The position numbers and the translations under genes are program-made. Source: Spinellus fusiger (lineage: Eukaryota > Mucoromycota > Mucoromycetes > Mucorales > Phycomycetaceae). From it: a DNA stretch of 64,000 nt. Below are positions 12,692 through 23,875 of this stretch, piece by piece. Position 1 is the stretch's first letter. Every line of letters starts with the position of its first letter. The DNA is taken from positions 62,001 to 126,000 of the forward strand of contig JALLLS010000071.1 of NCBI GenBank assembly GCA_025094145.1. The letters are read 5' to 3'. The notes below the pieces were generated by a model, which was given only the letters and a program-made list of their open reading frames with translations, was not told the DNA's origin and made no database searches.

Positions 12692-13433
12692 ATGTCTTTT
12701 TTTGCATTCTTTGCAACCTTTTTTACGTTCTCTGCGCTTGTCTTGGAGATATTCACTATTGTTGGCAACATTTACAACCAGCCATTCTTGAGAAGTCTTT
12801 ACTTTGCACGATTTACCTTTTCTAATCAATTCATCCAGTTTGGTCTATGGTTAGTTTATTGTTGTTGATTATAGACATCAGATCTAACTCATGTTATTGA
12901 TCTGTTATTTAGGAACTACTGTATTGGCACTGGAACCGAGATCATCCAGTGCAGTCCTCCTGTAGCTGCATTCGATTGGAGTAAGTAGTAGTATAAGATC
13001 ATGTAAACAATACTAACTTTATGGTATAGCACAAGCCAGCATACTTAAGCTCTTTGTAAGAGATCTTCCTGATCTGAGCAAATTTTTTCTTGCTATCTTT
13101 ATTCTCTATTGGGTCGCTCTTGGCTTGACTTTCTTTGCCCTTCTTGTAACCTCCTTCTCTCACTTCCGTCGTGGTCCTGATCTCTTGGCTTCTATTTCTA
13201 CCTTCACATCCTTTATTATTATGGTGGCTGTCTTTGTTATGACACTTGTGATCTCTCTGCGTGGTATCAACCAAATCAAAGACGCTAACCCCAATATCAC
13301 TGGCAGCCTTGGTCCTTCCATGTGGATGACCTTGGGAGCACTCGCTGGGTTGATGTTGGCTTCTTTTATGTACTGTGCAACATGTATCTTTGGACCCAGC
13401 AAGCATGTGCGTGAAGCAGAAGAAGACGCATAA
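12692..13433 (+). CDS. SUR7/PalI-family four-TM plasma membrane protein
   Basis: Fungal claudin-like integral membrane protein. SUR7 members organise eisosome/MCC plasma-membrane domains and PalI/Rim9 members act in pH signalling; the sequence does not tell which. Three exons (12692-12849, 12913-12980, 13030-13433) with canonical GT-AG introns sum to 630 nt, that is 209 residues. The start ATG gives MSFFAFFATFFTFSALVLEI, a first membrane segment. An extracellular loop with two Cys (YCIGTGTEIIQCSPP) follows, then three more hydrophobic segments (FFLAIFILYWVALGLTFFA; ISTFTSFIIMVAVFVMTLV; MWMTLGALAGLMLASFMYC) and a short charged tail. The PPVAAFDW segment and the topology fit the family. An ORF starting at 12622 is a frame shadow. 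Confidence 0.7.
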
Positions 13434-14804
13434 ATTACTTTTTCTTTCTCTTAAATCTATATTATGTACATATTATAATTCACACCGTTATATCCTACTA
13501 TTAATATACAGCATTTCAAAAAAAAAGTGTAATTTATAATTGGCTTGGCCGGCGATATGAAGAAAAAGTCAATAGGGTCACTAATATTAGATCAGGAAAT
13601 GATCTAATGTTTTGAAATCAAGTGTATTTGCTTTACTAATAAGTATTGATTAGATCAGTAAGAAAGGCATAGTAAAAATGCATAAGAAGTTTATAGTCTC
13701 TGTATTATACATCAAAAGTCTGGAGTGTATTCTTTATCTATAATCATCATTACAATTAGTTATATTAACTTTGCAAAAAAAAAAAGAGAAAAAATAATGT
13801 CTTAACACAATCACCTGTGAACCAGACTGACGGAGATTTACCTCATAAAACCAGACAACTGATCACTGCAGCTCATTGATTGATTTATTCTCAGACATTG
13901 TATCCTTAATAGTGGCCTATGGCTGAGTAAATAGTCAACCTTACAGATCAGTATTTGCACACATAAACAATCTTTGAACCAAATAGAACTAAACAGATAG
14001 ATTGGATCATCCAATAATTATGAATAGAAAGATAAATTAGATAGGAAAAAAACTAATCATTACTGTTTGACTATTGCTTATTGATTAGTAATTGTCTTAA
14101 GATAAGTAACAGTAGTTTAGTATATTTACAGTATAGCTTGGCTAGAAAAATCTTCTTTACTTGTCAACATCTGTATGACATAACTCATAAATCAGGAATG
14201 GTAAATCTTTTTCCGTACTAATATGCAGTAGGATAGTTTATTTTTACAACCCATAGTGATGATTGCGGTTTGTTTGTACCTCAAATCGAGGATATTTATC
14301 AGCACATCTTTTAGAAACAATTATAGCAGATAAAAGTTTGTAATTTTCATGTCTAGAAATAAGCAATATAAATATATACAAGCCTAAGAAATACACATTT
14401 TTAATAAATAAATAAATAAATAGATGAAATCTTACCACCAATTACTGCTGCGAATATTACAGTTAACAACAATAAACATATTTGTTTATTGTAGTTTTAT
14501 TATACTTCTATAGATAGAAACATGCATAAAAGATTTGTGTATGAATGTATGTAGAATCAGGAGTAGCTACTATAAGACCAACATTAAATTCCAAAACAAC
14601 TTGTATAATTGCATAGACAACAGAGTCCAAGAGCACAGGCTAATATTAATTTAAAAGAGCAACATAAGTATTATCACTGTACTTTCCGTGTTGAGCAAGA
14701 ATAGAAGCAAAAAGCCCACAATATTCAGTCTTCTATGGATATGAAAAATATAACTTTTATCGTATATAAAAGTAGTGATAGAGTAAAAGTTTTTTTTAGT
14801 TTCC
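13434..14804. other. AT-rich intergenic region
   Basis: No supported gene. It lies between the SUR7-like gene and the left transposon arm. ORFs on the minus strand (14244-14441) show no coding signature. Confidence 0.55.
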
Positions 14805-15810
14805 TACTTTGTATTGATAGTGTTATAACTTTATGAACTCAATAGATACATAGAATAGTATTTAAAGTAAATAAAAGTGGTTTTTATTATAAGGTTGGTT
14901 AGTGACTACCGTTAGTCTTTGGCATCTATCACTGTCTGGTATCTCCACCCCATACTAGCAATAAGGGTGTCTGTCACTTCTATTGATATCTTACCCCACC
15001 ATAGCACCAAAGCAACCTCTGACTTTTTCTTGGTGGAATACACCCCTCTATTCTTCCTGCTAGCCTTCTTGAGGTGGGCCCACAGAAACTCAATTGAATT
15101 GAAATAGGGGCTTTGTGAGGGCCATTAAAGAATCATTGATATACCATTGACTACTCTCTGATTGAGTTGTCTTACTCATATGAGGTCTAGTAGTGTCCTC
15201 CTATAGGCAGTAATTGACTCTAGAGTCCAGAAAGGAGAGACCCCTGAGTTCGTAGCAGTAGGCCTCTCCCAAGACATCAATGCACTTGTCAGATTATATC
15301 CTACTCTCTGCTACACTCTATTTCTTAACACTTTTATTATTGAGGCAGACCCATACCATCACCCCACATCCTCTAAATATCATCTCCAGCATGTTCTCAG
15401 ATCTGAGAGCCGTGCCATCTCGTATTATACTAGCATTGCTGTATAGACGATCAAATCTACTCTAGACCTATTTGACTAGAACACTAAGCCTCGTTGTCTA
15501 TGAGTCCACTGAAGTCTTTCTTCTATATTTACATTATCAACAGAGGTCTTACTCTTTAATGTCATATATCTTATTTAATCTTGTTGTAGTGGTTGATTAT
15601 GTTGTCCTACAGCAACTTCAGGCATGTTAAACATGTGATATACCTTGGCCATGGTGGAGTTCATGTTCAGCACCTCATTCAGGACAGCTGAACTGATCTC
15701 AGTGATGGTATACTTTTGATGCATCTCAGGGATTTTGACAAAGATGATCACAGTGTTGGACGAGTCAGACATTATGGAAAAGTAGTATTATGGAAAAGGT
15801 AAAAGAATAA
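14805..15810 (-). mobile_element. Left inverted arm: degenerate Tc1-like transposon, 1006 bp
   Basis: Reads on the minus strand as a dead Tc1/mariner transposase: a 65-codon frame at 15575-15772, then stops, then remnants equivalent to GVMVWVCL and SPYFNSIEFLWAHLKK, the latter matching the Tc1 hallmark SPDLNPIEHLW..LK that holds the last acidic residue of the catalytic triad. Every position i in this block pairs with 34118-i in the right arm (18308-19313). All stretches compared by eye are identical and no indel exists, since ORF coordinates mirror exactly. Identity stops at 14805 on the outside and at 15810 on the inside. Confidence 0.9.
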
Positions 15811-15925
15811 TGGATGTTATTTTCTTAGTACAATAATAGCTCAGACTTTTTTTTTTAAAAAAAAAATTACTTTTACTCTATGACCTTAGTTTAGTAAAAT
15901 ACTCTTTGATCTTTCTTATTCTTTA

Positions 15926-15937
15926 TTGGACGTCCAA
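15926..15937. other. 12-bp palindrome TTGGACGTCCAA upstream of MATH-BTB copy A
   Basis: A perfect palindrome with an ACGT core, repeated with identical context at 26560-26571 before copy B. It could be a regulatory site (ACGT cores are bZIP-like) or just part of the duplicated segment. Confidence 0.5.
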
Positions 15938-16171
15938 CATAGTAGAAAGCCTACATATAAATAATTCTAAATAATAGAACATCTAAATATCAAGTAGTAA
16001 CTTGTGGTAAACCTGTTATTTATATGTTTTTTCCTCATTAAGTATGAACTTATAATTTACACGAAATAATATTTAACACACCACTTACCATACCATATGA
16101 TGTTATTATTTTTATATGGTAATAAACAATTCTATTCTGCTCATTTACCTTTTTCTTTCCTTCTTTTCAAT

Positions 16172-18256
16172 ATGAGTAAGTATAAGCAGAATCAATATTT
16201 AGATACATTGCACTCTAGCAAGTCTTTAACTATTTAAATATTCTATAAGGTATTATAACTAGAGGAACAATTGCACCTAAGGAATACTATTTCCTATGGT
16301 CAATTCCTGGATGGTCAGCTATCCCAGAAGACTCTGAAGTACTCAGTCCGTATTTTCAAGGAAGAAACTATCAATGGTAAACTAAAAATACAATGCATTG
16401 CATATACTTTATTCTAGTATACGTTTCTTTTTCATAATGATTGTTTCATGTCAAACAAAAGTATTAACTATATGTCTATAGGTACCTTGAGGTAGAAATA
16501 GACAAACAAACCAAATCATGGTTCTTCGCTTGTATTACCAATTAAACATATACACTTGATAGATATACAAAGGAATAGACAATGATGAGGTATACTATCA
16601 AAAACAAGTAATAGAATACTGTATTTGTTTACTAGTTCTCAACTTAATTGCCATAATAGCATATTGGAATTCACTTAATTTGTGGAGGAACATTATTAAC
16701 AGGAAGTACTAACAAATCAGAACTTAATGTTAAAGCCGAGATCACCATGATATCACCTACAAAATCTACCCCTGAATCTATAGTAAAAAGTAAGAAGATT
16801 ATTTATATGGCATAGTATACCTGAATACATATTAATCAACTGTTGGTAGAATTTGAACATCTCTATGATTTAGGTAGACAAATGACTAATAATCACAATT
16901 GAATTTAACTGTGACATTTTACAGTTGAATTTAATGTATATGGGTATCCACAGTTTATATCTATGGCAAATATTCACAAATATCTCGACAATGACACTCT
17001 TACTATTTCTGTTAAAATAAAAGAAGTAGATACTCATCAACTAAAAGTGAAGCCCAACCCTATGATCCAAGCACCTCTTCAGTTTGACAGTAGATTTATT
17101 TCACGATTTCACGATGTCACTATTAGAGTATTTGAGAGTGAAGAAGAATCAGAACCCGGCGCTGATGATGAAGATATATCAAATAGCCAAGTGTTTTATA
17201 GCTCCAAGTTGATTCTAGCTACAATGTCCCCATTTTTTGAAGATTTATTTACAAGTGGCATGAGGGAATCTACAGAAAAAGAAGTTGTTCTTCGAGGAGT
17301 GGATTCTAAAGTATTCAAAGTAATTCTGGACTATATTCACACCAACAAGATTGATATTGGAAGCATAAAAGATGGTGCCAACCTATTGAAAGAAGCAGAT
17401 AAATTTATGGTGGAAAAACTAATCTATGGAGTAACATACTATCTACAGCTAAGCATTAGATGTGACACTTTATGGGAGATATGGAGCATAGCAGGCAAGT
17501 CAACATCAGACACCCAAATATATTTTGGTTAACTAATAATAAACATTGGCATGTACAGATGACCATGATTGCAAAGAATTAGAAGAGACTTGTATTGATT
17601 TTATGAGATCCAACTGTGTTGATTTATTTGCTGATCCTGGATGGATCAATGTAAAAGAGAGTGTTGCTCTAAAGGCTCTGCAAATCAACAATCTTCAGAC
17701 GGATATTGATGAGAGCGTATTTTATGAAGCTGTTCTACGGTGGAGAGAGAGTAACCTCAATAAGCTCGAATACATCGACAGTCAGAATCAAGCAAGAATT
17801 ATAGAACAAAAAATATCATCTCTTAAATCCCAACTAAAAGACATTAAAATTATGCAAGCAAAAAAACAGGTGGATTCTGTAGAAAATGAACAAGAGGAAG
17901 CCGACACACCCAAAAACATCAATCAAACCAAACAACCTGCACGCAGAGAGATGATAGCCAGATGGGAAAAGAAGAATGTTGCACTGAGCCAAATAGATAA
18001 GATATTTGCATCCATGATCTATTGTATTAGATTCACCCAGATAAAGGGCGAATACATTACAGATGTTGTAGAGAACAACGTATATGTAATGCGTGTAATA
18101 GGCATCGACTATTTGGTAAGTGATAATATAGTAATGATTTATGAATAACTGTTTATATATACGTTGTAATAGCTTAGAGAGGCCTATCGTTGCAAGTTCA
18201 AAAAGAATGGAGGCAGTATTGATGAGGAATTAAAGAGTAGATTTATCCAGAAGTAG
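16172..18256 (+). CDS. MATH-BTB domain protein, copy A
   Basis: Predicted substrate-recognition adaptor of SPOP type: the MATH domain would bind a client and the BTB domain a Cullin-3 ubiquitin ligase. The family role is known; activity here is inferred. Several short exons encode MATH segments (WSIPGWSAIPED, SPYFQGRNYQW, YLEVEIDKQTKSWFF, then GYPQFIS and KYLDNDTLTISVKI). The exon ending at 17494 holds the BTB core (FHDVTIRVFESEEE, SSKLILATMSPFFEDLFTSG, DSKVFKVILDYIHTNKIDI). After a GC-AG intron (17495-17558) comes a BACK-like helical and coiled region, then a last exon ending at 18256 after a GT-AG intron. The exact MATH exon joins around 16500-16900 are unresolved. It lies between two inverted transposon arms and its stop is only 51 bp from the right arm. 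Confidence 0.75.
17071..17602 (+). repeat. 532-bp tract apparently identical to 27715-28246 in copy B
   Basis: The BTB exon, its GC-AG intron and the first bases of the next exon match copy B over 532 bp with equal length and no difference seen, whereas sequence on both sides differs at many positions. Copy C shares the flanking version of copy A (KVKPNPMIQ before and MRSNCVDLFADPGW after). Confidence 0.85.
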
Positions 18257-18307
18257 TTGATAAAAATACTTATATATTTGGTTTTAATTATTCACTATGT
18301 GTATTCT

Positions 18308-19313
18308 TTATTCTTTTACCTTTTCCATAATACTACTTTTCCATAATGTCTGACTCGTCCAACACTGTGATCATCTTTGTCAAAATCCCTGAGATGCATC
18401 AAAAGTATACCATCACTGAGATCAGTTCAGCTGTCCTGAATGAGGTGCTGAACATGAACTCCACCATGGCCAAGGTATATCACATGTTCAACATGCCTGA
18501 AGTTGCTGTAGGACAACATAATCAACCACTACAACAAGATTAAATAAGATATATGACATTAAAGAGTAAGACCTCTGTTGATAATGTAAATATAGAAGAA
18601 AGACTTCAGTGGACTCATAGACAACGAGGCTTAGTGTTCTAGTCAAATAGGTCTAGAGTAGATTTGATCGTCTATACAGCAATGCTAGTATAATACGAGA
18701 TGGCACGGCTCTCAGATCTGAGAACATGCTGGAGATGATATTTAGAGGATGTGGGGTGATGGTATGGGTCTGCCTCAATAATAAAAGTGTTAAGAAATAG
18801 AGTGTAGCAGAGAGTAGGATATAATCTGACAAGTGCATTGATGTCTTGGGAGAGGCCTACTGCTACGAACTCAGGGGTCTCTCCTTTCTGGACTCTAGAG
18901 TCAATTACTGCCTATAGGAGGACACTACTAGACCTCATATGAGTAAGACAACTCAATCAGAGAGTAGTCAATGGTATATCAATGATTCTTTAATGGCCCT
19001 CACAAAGCCCCTATTTCAATTCAATTGAGTTTCTGTGGGCCCACCTCAAGAAGGCTAGCAGGAAGAATAGAGGGGTGTATTCCACCAAGAAAAAGTCAGA
19101 GGTTGCTTTGGTGCTATGGTGGGGTAAGATATCAATAGAAGTGACAGACACCCTTATTGCTAGTATGGGGTGGAGATACCAGACAGTGATAGATGCCAAA
19201 GACTAACGGTAGTCACTAACCAACCTTATAATAAAAACCACTTTTATTTACTTTAAATACTATTCTATGTATCTATTGAGTTCATAAAGTTATAACACTA
19301 TCAATACAAAGTA
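18308..19313 (+). mobile_element. Right inverted arm: degenerate Tc1-like transposon, 1006 bp
   Basis: Mirror copy of 14805-15810, here in sense for the transposase relic. The first frame (18346-18543) starts MSDSSNTVIIFVKIPEMHQK and stops after 65 codons. Later fragments keep GVMVWVCL and SPYFNSIEFLWAHLKK in different frames, so the transposase is inactive. A diverged relative of the same relic lies downstream of copy B (29095-30260). Its outer end reads TTATAACACTATCAATAC, similar to the end of the copy B relic. Confidence 0.9.
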
Positions 19314-19369
19314 TGAATCCAAATAATAATAATATATATCTGAAACTGTCGATTACATTTGTTTGTTCA

Positions 19370-19832
19370 CTTTAGTAAGGAGACTAGGAAATAGAAGGAT
19401 GAGAGAGGCATAGTCAAGATGGAGGGGTGGCCCTCTCAGAGCCCTGATCTGAACCCAATTGAGCATCTTTGGGAAGAGCTGGACAGAGCAGTTCGGAAGA
19501 GGATGACCCCAGCAAGCACCCTCCAGGATCTTAAGGCTCTCCTGGTCCAAGAATGGGACAAAATTCCCAATGTGGTTACCAACAGCCTCATTAACATAAT
19601 GCATCTCCAATGCAAGGCTGTAATAGAAGCCAAGGATAGAAATACCAAATATTAAGGGTTTCCACTCAATAAATCTGTATTTATTATCCTGTTGACCTTC
19701 TTTATACTCTATCCTATTTTCAAGTCTCTACTGTGTGTTTAGTGTGTGTTTTTATGACAAACAATAAGTATTTCCCTATACAAGAATCATATCAGAATAT
19801 GTAAAGAATTATAGTGTTTCCACCGGACACTG
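19370..19832 (+). mobile_element. 5'-truncated Tc1-like element with 3' terminal end
   Basis: Encodes the C-terminus of a second Tc1-type transposase (frame 19419-19655: EGWPSQSPDLNPIEHLWEEL and downstream, about 78 residues) with an intact stop. About 175 bp further the sequence ends ATAGTGTTTCCACCGGACAC then TG and a TA dinucleotide at 19833-19834, as expected for a Tc1 terminal repeat at a TA target. The 5' half is missing; no matching left end was seen in the window. It is better preserved than, and distinct from, the adjacent arm. Confidence 0.75.
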
Positions 19833-19834
19833 TA

Positions 19835-20106
19835 GTACATGTCTATACATTGGCCTGGTCAAGAAATCTCTTTCCTACTAGAAGTCTATTAGTTTATTTT
19901 TATTTTTATAAATAATACTTATTTTTCTTTATTTACACTTGATGTTTATCTTCAACTCATGCCATACCTATAAAAGTGATATTAACTGTTCTCTGTAACA
20001 AATAGTACCACTGATTGACGGTTAAACCTCAGTTTTAGGTGTATAGAAACAACCACCAGTCATCTTTCTTTCTTTCTTTCTTCTTTCTCTACTGACAATT
20101 GAATCC
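19835..20106. other. Intergenic, AT-rich
   Basis: No gene seen. A pyrimidine-rich TTTC repeat at 20064-20090 precedes the small ORF and may be part of the promoter or leader of the SCS7 transcript. Confidence 0.4.
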
Positions 20107-20445
20107 ATGACACATATTACAAAGGTGAGTTCACTCTTCTCTAAACATGTATATTTAATATTTCACCCATTATTTTTCCCTCACCTTTTCATAATAATAA
20201 TAAAAACACTTTTATGTGTACTGTTTATCATATATGAACTGTCTTACACGACACACAAATAGGCACATTAGAATCATTTAGTGGTGCCACTCTTTGAACC
20301 CACCAATGAAATGGTACATGCAAGACAGGCCCTTGTCCAAGATCCGACAATGTTTTCGACACAGACACAAATAAAACAGAGCTTTTGTTTCTCAATGGAC
20401 TCAGCACCTGCTATCCTAGTTTCTAGGCTCCTTCTTTCTTTCTGA
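20107..20445 (+). CDS. Small two-exon ORF or upstream ORF of SCS7-type gene
   Basis: ATG at 20107 starts MTHITK. A GT-AG intron (20125-20271) joins it in frame to a 58-codon exon (NHLVVPLFEPTNEMV, then ARQALVQDP) ending with TGA at 20443-20445, for 63 residues. The stop is only 21 bp before the ATG of the hydroxylase gene, so it is either an upstream ORF in the same transcript or a tiny separate gene. I do not recognise the peptide. The open frame, clean splice junctions and non-biased composition support coding, but an intron within a noncoding leader would look similar. Confidence 0.35.
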
Positions 20446-20466
20446 TTGTTTTTGCCTGCTACCATT

Positions 20467-21627
20467 ATGAAAAAAAGCTTCACTCTTTCTCAGGTAGCAA
20501 GCCACACCACAGAAGACTCTTGCTGGGTTATCTACAACAAGAAAGTGTATGATATCACAGGATTTATAGAAGATCATCCTGGTGGAGGGGACATCATCTT
20601 GGAACATGCTGGCACAGATATTACACTGGTGATGAAAGATGTTCTCGAACATGTCCACTCAGACGCTGCTTATGATATTTTCGATGACTATGTTATTGGA
20701 GACTTTGATGACCAACCTTCTTCCACAACTGATATCTCATCCAATGACCGAGAGTCACTTCACCGCCGACGCATGCAGTTATTGGAGCAAGAAGAAGAGA
20801 GTAAAACCTATGTGAGAGAGGATTTTATGCCCAATGAAACAGACACAGTGAGAGACATAAAGAACAACCAATTTTTGGATCTTCGTAAAGCACTTATTCC
20901 TCAGCTTCTCAAAGCAAACTTCACCAAGGAGTTCTATTTGGAACAAGTACATAAACCTAGACATCTGCCACACCCTGCCATATTCTTTGGCCATCCACTG
21001 CTTGAACCACTCTCAAAGGCAGTCTGGTATGTGGTGCCTTGCATCTGGTTACCAGTTGCTGCCTATCAGCTCAGCCATTCGCTTGCATTTGATCAGCATA
21101 CTCTCAGTGCATTTTCATTTGCCCTTGGTATGGTGATATGGACACTGCTGGAATATGTATTGCATCGATTCTTATTTCATCTTGATGACTATTTACCCGA
21201 TCATCAGATTGCGTTTACTCTTCATTTTACTCTTCATGGATTTCATCATTACTTGCCTATGGATAAGTAGGTATTAAGGATCTATAGAACAAAAGAAAAA
21301 GAAGCAGTATTAATCGAATGACTTAGATTGCGCCTAGTTATGCCACCCACACTGGCGGGTCTGATTATATATCCCCTTACAAGACTTGGTCACCTTTTGT
21401 TCCCTCCTATTATGGCCTATAGTGTGATAGCTGGCGGATTATTTGGCTATGTGATATATGACTGCATGCATTATTATCTTCATCATGCCAAGGTGTTCAA
21501 GTACCACTTTAGAGAGATGAAGAAGTATCACATGGCCCACCACTATAAAAACTACGAGAGTGGTTATGGTATTACTTCTAAGCTGTGGGATTATATGCTC
21601 AATACTCTTTTGAGCTATTCTAGCTAA
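20467..21627 (+). CDS. SCS7: Sphingolipid fatty acid alpha-hydroxylase (cytochrome b5 fusion)
   Basis: ER membrane enzyme that 2-hydroxylates the very-long-chain fatty acid of ceramides. The N-terminal cytochrome b5 domain (about residues 1-80) has the heme motif HPGGG at 38-42 and a second His near 64. The C-terminal fatty acid hydroxylase domain has the di-iron histidine boxes HRFLFH, HGFHHYLPMD, HYYLHH and HMAHHYKNYE, with hydrophobic spans between them (WYVVPCIWLPVAAY; FALGMVIWTLLEYVL; AYSVIAGGLFGYVIY). Two exons (20467-21266 and 21327-21627) joined by a GT-AG intron give 366 residues, normal for Scs7/FA2H. The ATG at 20467 is chosen because it begins directly before the b5 domain; a non-ATG extension further upstream has no support. 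Confidence 0.92.
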
Positions 21628-23700
21628 GAGATATACAGACTTATTCTTCTGATAGAGACATCTTGTTTTCTTTGTTAGCCTACTATTATAATTTACTTTA
21701 TTCAATAATAATACACTTATATCATTATAGATATACACTACTAATATACACAATTATCTGTCTATCCATCTGTTAATAAGTTATTATCATTATCATTCAT
21801 ATATAAGCTACATGTTCAGATTAGATTATAGTATGTTATTATATTTATAAACACACACCTACAAATACTGTCTAAAGATAGAATATAGCCATAGAGAGAG
21901 TATCTTTATGTTCTTTTCTCCTATGTTTATGATGGTGTGGAGACAGCGTTTCCTTGATTCTATAATCATGTCAATACACAGCCACCCCTTCCACTCATTG
22001 TTGAATCATCAACAGATCATCATTATAGTATTTTATCCAAAAATTAGACAAAATGAGAGAGAATATCAGATGAATCAGATTCATATCAGTCAAGTTTTAC
22101 CTTTTTTATAGTACAGAGAAAAACTGAACCTCTTTTATAAAATAGAATGAAATAGTAATCCATACGTAAAATCTTTTTGGACAAAAATAACAAATGCCAT
22201 GGAAAACGTTCTTGCTAAAAATAAAATGAAAAAAGAAGAAAGAAAGTATCTGGGTTGTGGTTGTGTAGAGCCTTTCTTTATGTTGGACTTAAGTGCAGAA
22301 ATCTATGGACATATTATCCACTACTCTCACAAGTACAAAATAACTCAAGCTTTTGAGCTGTTCTATTCTCATACAGTATGATACTCTATTACAAAAATAC
22401 ATTCTGCAAATGTTATTTTGTCACTTTCTTTTCTTCTTAGCTATATGCATCTTGTTTCAATATATGATAAGTTGACATACTATTATAAATCTGTGTATAC
22501 TCTGTTGTAAATTTATTCAAGTATCTCTGTTCTTTCTATATCTATTTATGACTTTTCAATCTATTAGTATCCCAAACAAGAAAAAAAAAGATAAATAATA
22601 TCATATATATGAATATATTAGAATCCATTGACGATCAATTAATGTTAATTCAGTCTGTAATAAAGGTGTTAAAAGGAAGGATACATTTGAAGAATTAAAA
22701 GCCAAAGAATAACTTGGTCTCCAAACTCAAAGACACATTGTTTCTCTTCTATCATATTCATTTGTGTATAAATATAAAAGTCAAAAATGCTTCTCTAGAA
22801 GAAATAATAATAAACAGTTTTCTGATTTCCTGCAGTATATAGTGTTCAGAGTCCAAATCCTTATTAACTACTTCATCTTGAAATATCCAAATAGTCCTAC
22901 AAACAACTTTTACAAACAAAGCTTTCCATATAATAAAGAAGAAAGGTCTCTGAATGATATATATACAGACGGATACATCTACAGGGTATTGTTCTGCCAG
23001 AGAGTTCAAACAGCTTTGTCTGCCAATCTTACTTCTCTGGAGCTAAATGACCTTACTAGTGAAAAGGTAGAAACACACTTTTGGCCCTGTACTGTTGATC
23101 ATAATAGAAACAAATAATGTCTTTGTCTCTTATCATTTTAGGAACAACACAAGACACTTGTCGTTGGTAGAGTATTGCAGTATGAATGAAAATGTCAACC
23201 GTCAACAAAATGAACTGGATTACAAGAAACAGCCTAACATAAAAGGAATTAAAACGCATACATTATCGACCAAAGCTGGATCTATTGAGTCCACTACCTC
23301 CAAGATTATTATATTCATACATATACATATACATATACATATACACATCAGTATAAGTATAAGTATAAGTATACCATCCAATATTAATGTAATACTGCCT
23401 TAGTATTATATATATACTTATAAAAGACAACGGATATATAGATATATAGATATGTATTATATATTATTATATTATATTATATTAGAAATGAAATGAAATG
23501 TCATTAATGGATGAATTTGCTTGAGTTGTCCAAATATGATAGTTGATTTCTCTGCTTTTTTCGTACTGTCTAATTTTAGGATAGAATACTGTAATGATGG
23601 CTCATCAGTCATAACTGTAGCACTTGGCGCAGTCTCATTATAGCCATACCGCAGTTACTTTTGATAAGAGGGTGAGTAGTTTGCTAATAATACTAATATA
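21628..23700. other. Intergenic with one decayed reading frame
   Basis: A plus-strand frame from about 22675 to 23117 is open over about 147 codons apart from one TAA (22710-22712). It reads KDTFEELKAKE before the stop and later EERSLNDIYTDGYIYRV and LSANLTSLELNDL. It is not recognised and could be a fragment of a mobile-element protein. A 60-codon frame at 22199-22381 has a good ATG context but no family. Otherwise AT-rich. Confidence 0.35.
23310..23375 (+). repeat. CATATA and TAAGTA hexanucleotide microsatellites
   Basis: Tandem ACATAT units are followed by AGTATA units, with ATATAG repeats further on at 23430-23450. Noncoding. Confidence 0.8.
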
Positions 23701-23875
23701 AATAATCTCCATTCTCAATTTGCCTTTATTCAGAATACAAGAAAAGGCTATCTACTACACCTTAGTAGCTTAGCCTACCACCACAACCACAACTACAGTG
23801 ACTCTGAATTGCTTTACTGCGGAGTATAGAAAAGCAAAACTTGGTCCTCCATTTATTATCTCTGCCCGTAGAGTA

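Noticed and set aside
14805..19313. Classical composite transposon moving as one unit
   Set aside because: No target-site duplication was found at the outer edges (14804/19314) and the transposase is dead, so mobility of the whole palindrome is not supported.
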